A stretch of DNA of 64,000 bases. It comes from Ancylobacter oerskovii. Its GTDB lineage: Bacteria; Pseudomonadota; Alphaproteobacteria; Rhizobiales; Xanthobacteraceae. The stretch is taken from assembly GCF_018390555.1 (NCBI RefSeq), contig NZ_JAHBGB010000044.1, positions 399,424-463,423 on the forward strand, written 5' to 3'. The notes beneath the pieces were generated by a model, which was given only the letters and a program-made list of their open reading frames with translations, had not been told where the DNA came from and searched no databases. Both the position numbers and the translations under genes were made by a program. Positions within the stretch are counted from its first letter, which is position 1; every line of letters starts with the position of its first letter. Shown here piece by piece: positions 22,326 to 30,286 of this stretch.

Positions 22326-23039
22326 ATGACTTCGGGATCGATCGCCGCGCTTCGACGCCTTCGGCTCGGCCGGCTTCTCGCCGCCGCCGGCACCTGTGCC
22401 TTCGCGTGCTCGCTGCTGTCGGGCGTGCCGGCTGCCGCCCAGCAGGGCTGGCAGGGCGGGGTGGAATCGGCCCCGCTGGCGCCGCCGACCGGCGGCCCGG
22501 TGGAGAACCCCGATTCGCCGCCTCCGGGCGGGGCGGGCGTTCCCTCGATCATGGAGCCGCCCGTGGGCGGCGAGGCGCCGCGCGGCCAGGATCCCCGCGC
22601 CGACGAGCCGCGCGCCCCGGCGGCGCCGCCGCCGGAAGTGCCGGGCAGCGCCACCGTCGGCCCGCAGGGCGACATCGAGGTGGTGCAGCCGCCGGAGCAG
22701 AAGATCGCCAACAAGACCGCGGTGTTCTCCGGCCTCGACAAGATCACCGGCCGCATCATCACCTTCGACGCGGCGGTGGGCGAGACGGTGCAGTTCGGCG
22801 CGCTGCGCATCACCCCGCGCGCCTGCTACACGCGGCCGGAAAACGAGAAGCAGAACACCACCGGCTTCGTCGAGGTGCAGGAGATCTCGCTCGACGGCGA
22901 GATCAAGCCGCTGTTCGGCGGCTGGATGTTCGCGTCCAGCCCCGGCCTGCACGGCATCGAGCACCCGATCTATGACGCCTGGCTGATCGACTGCAAGCAG
23001 TCGGCGCCGGTGATCGCCTCGCCGGGCCCCCAGCAGTAG
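22326..23039 (+). CDS. DUF2155-family exported protein
   Basis: 237 residues. The N-terminus carries arginines and a hydrophobic stretch ending in VPAAAQ, a Sec signal of about 38 residues. A proline- and glycine-rich linker (about 45-115) leads to a compact C-terminal domain ([19 protein letters not shown], then [20 protein letters not shown], with DAWLIDCK near the end) that matches DUF2155. The two cysteines of this domain could pair. Function unknown. The last 70 bp overlap the 3' end of aat on the opposite strand. Confidence 0.85.
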   Translation: MTSGSIAALRRLRLGRLLAAAGTCAFACSLLSGVPAAAQQGWQGGVESAPLAPPTGGPVENPDSPPPGGAGVPSIMEPPVGGEAPRGQDPRADEPRAPAAPPPEVPGSATVGPQGDIEVVQPPEQKIANKTAVFSGLDKITGRIITFDAAVGETVQFGALRITPRACYTRPENEKQNTTGFVEVQEISLDGEIKPLFGGWMFASSPGLHGIEHPIYDAWLIDCKQSAPVIASPGPQQ

Positions 23040-23650
23040 AAATCGCCTTCGCCCTCGAGCGCCCGCGCCAGCAGCACCGCATAGCGCTGGCGCGTCACCT
23101 CCACGGCGCCGAAGCGGCGCAGGTGATCGGTGACGAACTGGGTGTCGAGCAGGGTGAAGCCGCCGCGCCGCAGCCGCGCCACCAGATGCACCAACGCCAC
23201 CTTGGAGGCGTCGCGGGCGCGGTGGAACATGCTCTCCCCGAAGAAGGCCCGGCCGAGCCGGACGCCATAGAGCCCGCCGACCAGCTCCCCGTCCTGCCAG
23301 GCCTCGACCGAGTGGCAGAAGCCGCGCGCGTGCAGCTCGCTATAGAGCCTGTGGATGCGGGCGTTGATCCAGGTCGAGGGGCGGTCCGCCGCCGGGGCCG
23401 CGCAACCCTGCATCACCGCCTCGAAATCGTGGTCGATGCGGATCTCGAAACGGTCCGAGCGGACGGTGCGGGCGAGGCGCTCGGGGATCACGAAGCTGTC
23501 GAGCGGGATGATGCCGCGCTTGTCGGGTTCGATCCAGTAGAGGCCGGGATCATCCGCGCTCTCGGCCATGGGGAAGATGCCGCAGGCATAGGCCTTGAGC
23601 AGCACTTCCGGCGTGATCTCGACCTGTTGTGGCTCGTGGGGGCGCGACAT
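22970..23650 (-). CDS. aat: Leucyl/phenylalanyl-tRNA-protein transferase
   Basis: Adds Leu or Phe from charged tRNA to proteins with N-terminal Arg or Lys, marking them for ClpAPS degradation (N-degron pathway). 226 residues from the ATG at 23650, the usual size. Landmarks: [20 protein letters not shown], then [55 protein letters not shown] and [19 protein letters not shown] at 23701 would add 17 residues. The gene converges on, and overlaps by 70 bp, the DUF2155 gene. Confidence 0.93.
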   Translation of the reverse strand: MSRPHEPQQVEITPEVLLKAYACGIFPMAESADDPGLYWIEPDKRGIIPLDSFVIPERLARTVRSDRFEIRIDHDFEAVMQGCAAPAADRPSTWINARIHRLYSELHARGFCHSVEAWQDGELVGGLYGVRLGRAFFGESMFHRARDASKVALVHLVARLRRGGFTLLDTQFVTDHLRRFGAVEVTRQRYAVLLARALEGEGDFYCWGPGEAITGADCLQSISQAS

Positions 23651-23752
23651 GGGCGCAGCATGAGCCAATGCGACGAGGCTGTGAAGGCGCGGCCTTGTCA
23701 CATTGTGCGCGGCGGGCGTTTCGAGGCCATTGCTGCGTGCGGACCGTCATGA

Positions 23753-23840
23753 CCGGCTCCGTTCCGGGCATCCACGCCTTCGGTTCCGCCCGACACGCCC
23801 GGGTGGATGCCCGGGACGCGCCCGGGCCTGACGTCGTGCG
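23753..23840. repeat. Extragenic palindromic element, CCCGGGC family
   Basis: GGCATCCACGCC and GTGGATGCCCGGG form the arms of an imperfect hairpin, followed by CGCGCCCGGGCCTGACGTCG. The same vocabulary recurs near 40.23, 44.67, 51.81 and 54.05 kb. It lies between accC and aat. Confidence 0.7.
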
Positions 23841-23871
23841 GGCGGGGGCGCGATGCCGCGGCCCAAATAGG

Positions 23872-23895
23872 CGAAGGCGCCCTGCGGCGCCTTCG
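23872..23895 (-). terminator. Probable terminator hairpin of accC
   Basis: CGAAGGCGCC (23872-23881) pairs perfectly with GGCGCCTTCG (23886-23895) across a CTGC loop, eight bases beyond the accC stop on the minus strand. The downstream T-run is poor (CCTATTT), so termination may be weak. Confidence 0.6.
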
Positions 23896-23902
23896 GAAGC
23901 GG

Positions 23903-25255
23903 TCAGCTGGCCGGCTCGCCTTCGGCGAGGAAGGCTTCGAGCCAGTGGATGTCGTAGGCGCCGCGCTTGATGTCGTCGTTGACCACCAGCTCGCGGAACA
24001 GCGGCAGCGTGGTCTCGATGCCCTCGACCACGAACTCGTCCAGCGCCCGCTTGAGGCGCATCAGGCATTCCTCGCGGTTGGCGCCGTGGACGATCATCTT
24101 GCCGGCGAGGCTGTCGTAATAGGGCGGGATGGAATAGCCCTGATACACCGCCGAATCGATGCGCACCCCCAGGCCGCCGGGGACGTGCCAGTACTGGATC
24201 TTGCCCGGCGAGGGGCGGAAGGTGCGCGGGTGCTCGGCATTGATGCGGCACTCGATGGCATGGCCTTCGATCTTCACATCGTCCTGCGTGTAGCCGAGCG
24301 TCTCGCCGGTGGCGACGCGGATCTGCTCGCGGATCAGGTCGAAGCCGGTGATGGCCTCGGTCACCGGATGCTCCACCTGGATGCGGGTGTTCATCTCGAT
24401 GAAGTAGAACTCGCCGTTCTCGTACAGGAACTCGACGGTGCCGGCGCCGAGATACTTCATATCGCGCATGGCCTTGGCGACGGTCTCGCCGATCCGCTCC
24501 CGCTGCTGCGGGGTGATGATCGGGGAGGGGGCCTCCTCCAGCACCTTCTGGTGGCGGCGCTGCAGCGAGCAGTCACGTTCGCCGAGATGGATGGCGTTGC
24601 CCTGGCCGTCGCCGAGCACCTGGATCTCGATGTGGCGGGGAGTGCCGAGATATTTCTCGATATAGACCGCGTCGTCGCCAAAGGCGGCGCGGGCCTCGGA
24701 GCGGGCGGTCGACAGCGCCGAGGAGAGCTCCTCCGGCGAGCGGGCGACCTTCATGCCGCGTCCGCCACCGCCGGCGGCGGCCTTGATCAGCACCGGGAAG
24801 CCGATGTCGGCGGCGACGCGGGCGGCCTCCTCGTCGGTGGAGACCCCGCCTTCCGAGCCGGGCACGCAGGGGATGCCGAGCGCCTTGGCGGTCTTCTTGG
24901 CCTCGATCTTGTCGCCCATGATGCGGATGTGCTCGGGCTTGGGCCCGATGAACTTCACGCCGTGATCGATGAGGATCTCGGCGAAGCGGGCGTTCTCGGC
25001 GAGGAAGCCGTAGCCCGGATGCACCGCCTCGGCGCCGGTGATCTCGCAGGCGGCGAGCAGCGCGGGGATGTTGAGATAGCTGTCCTTGGCGGCCGGCGGG
25101 CCGATGCACACGCTTTCGTCGGCGAGCTTGACGTGCATGGCGTCGGCGTCGGCGGTGGAGTGCACCGCGACGGTGGCGATGCCGAGCTCCTTGCAGGCGC
25201 GCAGCACCCGGAGAGCGATCTCGCCGCGATTGGCGATCAGGATCTTGCCGAACAT
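23903..25255 (-). CDS. accC: Biotin carboxylase subunit of acetyl-CoA carboxylase
   Basis: ATP-dependent carboxylation of biotin on AccB, the first half-reaction of malonyl-CoA synthesis. 450 residues. N-terminal [20 protein letters not shown], the ATP-grasp glycine loop [11 protein letters not shown] near residue 160 and the catalytic stretch [14 protein letters not shown] near residue 290 are intact. GAGGAAG places the start at ATG 25255; four codons upstream (MRKP) would overlap the Shine-Dalgarno sequence. The gene begins eight bases after the accB stop. Order aroQ-accB-accC is conserved in alphaproteobacteria. Confidence 0.96.
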   Translation of the reverse strand: MFGKILIANRGEIALRVLRACKELGIATVAVHSTADADAMHVKLADESVCIGPPAAKDSYLNIPALLAACEITGAEAVHPGYGFLAENARFAEILIDHGVKFIGPKPEHIRIMGDKIEAKKTAKALGIPCVPGSEGGVSTDEEAARVAADIGFPVLIKAAAGGGGRGMKVARSPEELSSALSTARSEARAAFGDDAVYIEKYLGTPRHIEIQVLGDGQGNAIHLGERDCSLQRRHQKVLEEAPSPIITPQQRERIGETVAKAMRDMKYLGAGTVEFLYENGEFYFIEMNTRIQVEHPVTEAITGFDLIREQIRVATGETLGYTQDDVKIEGHAIECRINAEHPRTFRPSPGKIQYWHVPGGLGVRIDSAVYQGYSIPPYYDSLAGKMIVHGANREECLMRLKRALDEFVVEGIETTLPLFRELVVNDDIKRGAYDIHWLEAFLAEGEPAS

Positions 25256-25263
25256 CGGCTTCC

Positions 25264-25749
25264 TCACTCGATGATCACGAGCGGCTCGCCATATTCGACG
25301 GGCTGACCATTGTTCACCAGTATCTGGGTGACGGTGCCGGCGCGCGGCGCGGGAATGGCGTTCATCGTCTTCATCGCCTCGACGATGAGCAGGGTCTGGC
25401 CCTCCTTCACCACCGTGCCGATGTCGATGAAGGCGCGGGCGCCGGGCTCGGGGGCGAGATAGGCGGTGCCGACCATCGGCGAGGGCACGACGCCCGGGTG
25501 CTTGGCCGGATCCGCGGATGCGGGCGCCGCGCTCGCCGCCGGGGCGGCAGCCACCGGCGCCGGGGCAGGAGCGGCCGGCGCGGCATAGCCCGGCGCCGGG
25601 GCGGCATAGACCACCGGCGCGGCGCGGGCGACGCGGATGCGCAGGTCCTCGTGCTGCACCTCGATCTCGGTGAGGTCGCTCTCGGACAGGAGATTGGCGA
25701 TCTCGCGCACCAGCGCGGGGTCGATGGCGGGTTTGGTGGTTTTCATCAT
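25264..25749 (-). CDS. accB: Biotin carboxyl carrier protein of acetyl-CoA carboxylase
   Basis: Carries biotin between AccC and the carboxyltransferase AccAD. 161 residues. The N-terminal helical part ([20 protein letters not shown]) is followed by a flexible Ala/Pro linker (about 48-85) and the biotinyl domain, where EAMKTMN contains the lysine to be biotinylated. The family more often has EAMKLMN or EAMKMMN. Two adjacent ATGs (25749 and 25746) could serve as start. aroQ ends 34 bp upstream. Confidence 0.95.
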   Translation of the reverse strand: MMKTTKPAIDPALVREIANLLSESDLTEIEVQHEDLRIRVARAAPVVYAAPAPGYAAPAAPAPAPVAAAPAASAAPASADPAKHPGVVPSPMVGTAYLAPEPGARAFIDIGTVVKEGQTLLIVEAMKTMNAIPAPRAGTVTQILVNNGQPVEYGEPLVIIE

Positions 25750-25783
25750 GATCCCGTGACGGTCCTTGCCCGCCTCCCTCAAC

Positions 25784-26245
25784 TCACGCGGCCGTGGTCG
25801 CGCGGCTTTCGGCCAGCGCATCGATCGCGAAACGGTAGCCTTGCGCCCCGAAGCCGCAGATCACCCCGCGGGCGACCGACGAAATATAGGAGTGGTGGCG
25901 GAAGGCCTCGCGGGCAAAGACATTTGACAGATGCACCTCGATCGCGGTGACGCCGACCGCCTTGATGGCGTCGGCGAGCGCGACCGATGTGTGGGTGTAG
26001 GCCGCCGCATTCAGCACCACCCCGAGCGAGCCGCTCGCGCGGTGGATCATCTCGACCATCTCGCCTTCATGGTTGGACTGCCCGAAGACGAGGGAGATTC
26101 CATGGCGCTCGCAGGCCGCGCGGCACATCGCTTCGATGTCGGCGAGCGTGGTCCGGCCATAGATGGCCGGCTCGCGCGTGCCGAGCAGGTTGAGGTTCGG
26201 CCCGTTGACGACGTGGATGGTGCCGGATTGGATGCTGTCGGTCAT
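25784..26245 (-). CDS. aroQ: 3-dehydroquinate dehydratase, type II
   Basis: Third step of the shikimate pathway, 3-dehydroquinate to 3-dehydroshikimate. 153 residues, the normal size of the dodecameric type II enzyme. [19 protein letters not shown] holds the mobile-loop arginine (Arg24) and catalytic tyrosine (Tyr29). [15 protein letters not shown] and the catalytic histidine in [12 protein letters not shown] follow. The ATG at 26245 gives the standard N-terminus. First of the aroQ-accB-accC set, 186 bp downstream of the DsbA-like gene. Confidence 0.95.
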   Translation of the reverse strand: MTDSIQSGTIHVVNGPNLNLLGTREPAIYGRTTLADIEAMCRAACERHGISLVFGQSNHEGEMVEMIHRASGSLGVVLNAAAYTHTSVALADAIKAVGVTAIEVHLSNVFAREAFRHHSYISSVARGVICGFGAQGYRFAIDALAESRATTAA

Positions 26246-26431
26246 GGTGTCCCGATTGACGGCCAAGCCGGCGGAAGCCGGCACGACCGCGGGTTTATAG
26301 GCAAAGGCTTGGCCGAGGCCAAGCCCCCAAAGGCTTCAGCGCGGCCCCGCGGCCGGCTTGCCCACGCGTAATTGCGGGAAAGCGCGCCCGCCCGCCGGCG
26401 GGCCGCCGTGAAGGCGCGGTTGCGGAGCGGA

Positions 26432-27217
26432 TCAGCAGGCCGCCTTGCCGCAGCTGCGCACGGCGTCGATGGTGCCCTTCAGCTGGTCGTGGCCGACCGC
26501 GCCGACGATCACCGCATCGCCCGCCACATAGCTCGGCGTGCCGTCGATGCCGAGCGCGTCGGCGATCTGCATGCTCTCCTGCAACGCGGCGTTGACCTCC
26601 GGGCGCGTCATCGCCTTCTCGACCGCCGCACGGTCGATGCCCGCCTCCGCGGCGGCTTCCAGCGCGCGGGCCTTGTTGGCCTGGCCGCGGCCGCCGAGCA
26701 GCGCCTTGTGGAAGGCGAGGTACTTCTCCGGCGCGACCAGCTTCACGCCCACCGCCACCTGCGCCGCCTCGACCGAGCCCGGGCCGAGCACCGGGAATTC
26801 CTTGAGCACCACCTTGAGCTTGGGGTCGCTCTCGATCAGCTGCACGAGGTCCGGCAGCGAGCGCTTGCAGTAGCCGCAATTGTAATCGAAGAACTCCACC
26901 AGCGTGACGTCGCCCTTGGGGTTGCCCACCACCACGCCATGCGGGGAATCGAAGATCTGCGGCTTCAGCTTGGCGATCGCCTGCTTGCGCTGCTCGTCGG
27001 CAGCGGCGGCCTGGCGCTTCTGCAGCTCGCCGATCGCCTCCTGGATGACTTCCGGGTTCTTCAGCAGGTAGTCGCGGATGACGCTCTCGAACTCCTTGCG
27101 CTGGACGTCGTCGAGCGCGAAGGCCGGCGCGGCGCCGATGCCGAGCGCCAGAGACGCCGCGAGGCTCGCCGCGACCAGGCGGCGCCCGACACGGCGGAAG
27201 GGAAGGATCGGCGACAT
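26432..27217 (-). CDS. DsbA/ScsC-like periplasmic thiol-disulfide protein
   Basis: 261 residues. A signal peptide with RRVGRRLVAASLAASLALG ends at APAFA near residue 35. An N-terminal helical stalk (RKEFESVIRDYLLKNPEVIQ onward) resembles the oligomerisation segment of ScsC and Com1-type proteins. The thioredoxin domain with a DsbA insert follows, with active site NCGYCKRS and cis-proline loop GIDGTPSYV. Two cysteines near the C-terminus (RSCGKAAC) are an extra pair. GGAG nine bases upstream favours ATG 27217; an in-frame ATG at 27271 overlaps the stop of the M48 gene. The oxidase or isomerase role cannot be told apart. Confidence 0.85.
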   Translation of the reverse strand: MSPILPFRRVGRRLVAASLAASLALGIGAAPAFALDDVQRKEFESVIRDYLLKNPEVIQEAIGELQKRQAAAADEQRKQAIAKLKPQIFDSPHGVVVGNPKGDVTLVEFFDYNCGYCKRSLPDLVQLIESDPKLKVVLKEFPVLGPGSVEAAQVAVGVKLVAPEKYLAFHKALLGGRGQANKARALEAAAEAGIDRAAVEKAMTRPEVNAALQESMQIADALGIDGTPSYVAGDAVIVGAVGHDQLKGTIDAVRSCGKAAC

Positions 27218-27267
27218 GGCGGTCTCCAGATGGGCGGCGCAGCGCGCGCGATAAAAGGAAGGAAGGG

Positions 27268-28671
27268 TCATGGCGTCGGCCGTCCGGGCTTCTTCTTCGG
27301 CGGCTTGACGTTGACGATGTCGTCCGCCTTCAGCCAGCCCGGCGAGCCATAGGCAAAGGTCTGGCGCGCGCGGGCGGCGAGCTCGCGGGCGAGCTGCACG
27401 TCGCCGGAGAGCAGCGCCGACTGGGCGGAGGCTAGGTCGGCATTGGGCAGGTCGCCCTTCTGGCCATAGGCCTGGGCGAGGAAGCGCCAGGCGGCGGCGG
27501 ATTCCGGCTCGCGCTGGACCCCGAAGGTGAGCTCGCGCACCGCGTCGTCGACCGAAGACTTGTCGTTGGCGGCGACCAGCGCCTGGCCGAGCAGGGTGCG
27601 GATGAGCGGCGCGCCGCCGGAGAGCTGCTCCGCGCGGCGCAGCGGCGCGATCGCCTCGCGCGGGCGGCCGGCCTCCAGCAGCGCCTGGCCCTTCAGCTCG
27701 TGGAAATAGGGGTTGTTCGGCTGGACGGCGATCAGCGCGTCGATCTGGCGGATGGCGTCCGGCACGGCGCCATAGCGATAGGCGGAGATCGCCCGGGCAT
27801 AGCGGGCCGGCAGTGAGGTGTTGGACGGCGGATAGCGGCGCGCGACCGCATCGGGAGGCATCGAGAAGCCGACCAGCTTGGCGCGCATCATCTCGTGGCG
27901 GGCCTGAAGCTCCGGCGAATCCTTGATGTCCCTGTAGGGGCTCTTGGCGACCAGGTCTTCCAGCGCGGCCACACGCTCGCGGGCCATGGGATGGCTCAGC
28001 ACATAGGGATCGACGCGCTGGCTGATGAAGATCTGATCGTTCTGCATGCGCTCGAAGGTCTTCAGCATGCCGACCGGCGACTGCTTGGTCGCGGCCAGGT
28101 AGCTGATCGCCGAGCGGTCCGCCGCCTGCTCCTGGGCGCGGGCATAGGAGAGCACCGAGCGGCGGGCGATCTCCTGCGGGCCGGCGAGGGCCGCCGCGGC
28201 ACCGCCCATATTGGCGCCGCCGGCCGCACCGGCCGCCACGCCGCCGGCGGCGAGCAGCGTGCCGATGATCGCCATGGTCTGGGCGTTCTCCATCTCCTGG
28301 CGCATGCGGGCGAGGTGGCCGCCGGCGATGTGCCCGGTCTCGTGCGCCAGCACGCCGATGATCTCGTTCGGCGTCTCGCTGCTGGCCAGCGCGCCGGTGT
28401 TCACGAAGATGCGCTTGCCGTCCATCACGAAGGCGTTGAAGGACGGATCGGAGATGATGACGACCCTGAGATTCTGCTGCGTCAGCCCGGCGGCCTTCCA
28501 GATCGGGCGCATATAGTCGCGCAGCAGGTTCTCGATCTCGGCGTCGCGGATGACGGTCGGGTTGCGTCGGCCGCTTTCCTGCGCGCCGGCGAGGGGAGCG
28601 AAGGCGAAGGGCGCGAGCGCCGGCGGCGTGGCGAGGGCCCCGGCCAGCAGCAGCAGGGTCGCCGCCCGCAT
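27268..28671 (-). CDS. M48-family zinc metalloprotease with C-terminal TPR-like repeats (BepA-like)
   Basis: 467 residues. A signal peptide runs to about LAGAQ (residue 31). The M48 catalytic domain has HETGH at residues 110-114, with the helix GHIAGGHLARMRQEMEN, and YARAQEQAADRSAISYLA supplying the third zinc ligand (Glu). A hydrophobic glycine/alanine segment (AIIGTLLAAGGVAAGAAGG) lies between them. From about residue 300, helical repeats (IRQIDALIAVQPNNPYFHEL onward) look like TPRs. This is the architecture of BepA/YfgC, which maintains outer-membrane protein assembly and LptD quality. Its stop overlaps the alternative upstream start of the thiol-disulfide gene (ATGA). Confidence 0.88.
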   Translation of the reverse strand: MRAATLLLLAGALATPPALAPFAFAPLAGAQESGRRNPTVIRDAEIENLLRDYMRPIWKAAGLTQQNLRVVIISDPSFNAFVMDGKRIFVNTGALASSETPNEIIGVLAHETGHIAGGHLARMRQEMENAQTMAIIGTLLAAGGVAAGAAGGANMGGAAAALAGPQEIARRSVLSYARAQEQAADRSAISYLAATKQSPVGMLKTFERMQNDQIFISQRVDPYVLSHPMARERVAALEDLVAKSPYRDIKDSPELQARHEMMRAKLVGFSMPPDAVARRYPPSNTSLPARYARAISAYRYGAVPDAIRQIDALIAVQPNNPYFHELKGQALLEAGRPREAIAPLRRAEQLSGGAPLIRTLLGQALVAANDKSSVDDAVRELTFGVQREPESAAAWRFLAQAYGQKGDLPNADLASAQSALLSGDVQLARELAARARQTFAYGSPGWLKADDIVNVKPPKKKPGRPTP

Positions 28672-28899
28672 GGCGTGGCGGCCGGCGCCGGCAGGCCGGT
28701 GTTTCGCCTGGCTCCGCCGAAGCGGGGGGTTGTCAAGGCTGGTCAGAAGCATCATCCATCGACTGCATGCGGGTGCCGCGACCTGACCTGCTCTCCGGTC
28801 CGGGGTCAAGAGCGGTATGCATCATCTTCGTTTGAACGTAACGTCGCACACGAACCGCAGATTGCGGCACCGATGCGGCGGCAGCCCGAGTCCCTGCCC

Positions 28900-30108
28900 A
28901 TGACCGCCTCCTTTCCGTCCCCGTCCCTCCTCGACGCCGCGGCCTCGCTGCTCGCCGCCCCCTCGCGGCGCAGCGACATCGCCCCCTTCATCGTCATGGA
29001 CGTGATGGAGCGGGCGGCGCAGATCGAGGCGGCCGGAGGGCATGTGGTGCATATGGAGGTCGGCCAGCCGGCGGCGCCGGCGCCGCTCACCGCCCGCGCG
29101 GCGGCGCGGCGGGCGCTCGACGAGGGCCGGATCGGCTACACCACCGCGCTGGGGCTGCCGGCGCTGCGCGCCCGGATCGCCCGCCATTACGGCGAGGCCT
29201 ACGGCGTCGATCTCGATCCGGCGCGGGTGGTGGTGACGACGGGCTCCTCCGCGGGCTTCCTGCTCGCCTTCCTCGCCTTGTTCGAGCCCGGCGACCGGGT
29301 GGCGATCGCCAATCCCGGCTATCCGCCCTATCGCCACATCCTCACCGCGCTCGGCTGCGAGCCGGTGCTGATCGAGACCGATGCCGCCTCGCGCTGGGTG
29401 ATCACCCCGGAGGCGCTGATCGCGGCGCACCGGCAGGCGCCGCTCAAGGGCGTGCTGGTGGCGAGCCCGGCCAATCCGACCGGCACCATGATGCGGCCGG
29501 AAGCGCTGGCCGAGCTGATCGCCACCGCCGAGGCGGAGGGCATCCGCTTCATCTCCGACGAGATCTATCACGGGCTCGACTACGCTTTCCCCGCCGCCAC
29601 CGCGGCGGGGATCTCCCCCAATGCCACCGTCATCCATTCCTTCTCGAAATATTTCTGCATGACCGGCTGGCGGGTCGGCTGGATGGTGATGCCGGCACCG
29701 CTGGTGCGGGCGGTGGAGCGGCTGCAGCAGAACCTGATGATCTCGGTGCCGACGCTTTCGCAGGTCGCCGCCGAGGCGGCGTTCGACGGCGCCGCCGAGA
29801 TGGAGGCCGTCAAGCATGGCTACGAGGCGAACCGGCTGCTGCTGACCGGCGAGCTGCCCAAGGTCGGCCTGCCGGAATTCCTGCCGGTGGACGGCGCCTT
29901 CTACCTCTATGCCGATGTCTCGCGCTTCACCGACGATTCCGCCGCCTTCGCCCGGCGGCTGCTCGACGAGGCGGGCGTGGCGGCGACGCCGGGGGTCGAT
30001 TTCGACCCGCATCGCGGCCACCATTATCTGCGCTTCTCCTATGCCGGTGCGCTCGACGAGATGGCGCTGGCGGTGGAGCGGATCGGCCACTTCCTGCGGC
30101 GGGGATAA
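28900..30108 (+). CDS. PLP-dependent aminotransferase, class I/II
   Basis: 402 residues of fold type I. Motifs: HMEVGQPAAPAP at the N-terminal arm, TTGSSAGFLLAFLALFEPGD, VASPANPTGTMM, ISDEIYHGLDY (the PLP-pyridine aspartate), HSFSKYFCMTGWRVGW with the Schiff-base lysine, and the substrate-binding arginine in LRFSYAG. This resembles the aspartate/alanine/aromatic group, but the amino donor is not predictable. Start uncertain: ATG 28900 is preferred, ATG 28873 would add nine residues, and neither has a good Shine-Dalgarno sequence. Divergent from the M48 gene across 228 bp. Confidence 0.9.
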   Translation: MTASFPSPSLLDAAASLLAAPSRRSDIAPFIVMDVMERAAQIEAAGGHVVHMEVGQPAAPAPLTARAAARRALDEGRIGYTTALGLPALRARIARHYGEAYGVDLDPARVVVTTGSSAGFLLAFLALFEPGDRVAIANPGYPPYRHILTALGCEPVLIETDAASRWVITPEALIAAHRQAPLKGVLVASPANPTGTMMRPEALAELIATAEAEGIRFISDEIYHGLDYAFPAATAAGISPNATVIHSFSKYFCMTGWRVGWMVMPAPLVRAVERLQQNLMISVPTLSQVAAEAAFDGAAEMEAVKHGYEANRLLLTGELPKVGLPEFLPVDGAFYLYADVSRFTDDSAAFARRLLDEAGVAATPGVDFDPHRGHHYLRFSYAGALDEMALAVERIGHFLRRG

Positions 30109-30231
30109 ACGGGGCGGCGGTCCGGGCCTCCCGCGGCTTTCCGGCGGCCGGCCTCGCGATGGGGCGACCTTGCCGCCGTGCCGACCTCGCCCCGCGCCGG
30201 CGGAGGTGCCGGGAGCCTTTGCCCCCACATG

Positions 30232-30264
30232 AAAAACCCCGGTCCAGATGATGGACCGGGGTTT
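30232..30264 (-). terminator. Terminator of rne
   Basis: AAACCCCGGTCCA (30234-30246) pairs perfectly with TGGACCGGGGTTT (30252-30264) across GATGA. On the minus strand the hairpin continues into TTTTTC. It lies 23 bp after the rne stop and may also end the convergent aminotransferase transcript. Confidence 0.88.
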
Positions 30265-30286
30265 CGCGTTTCAGAGGCGGGACGGC

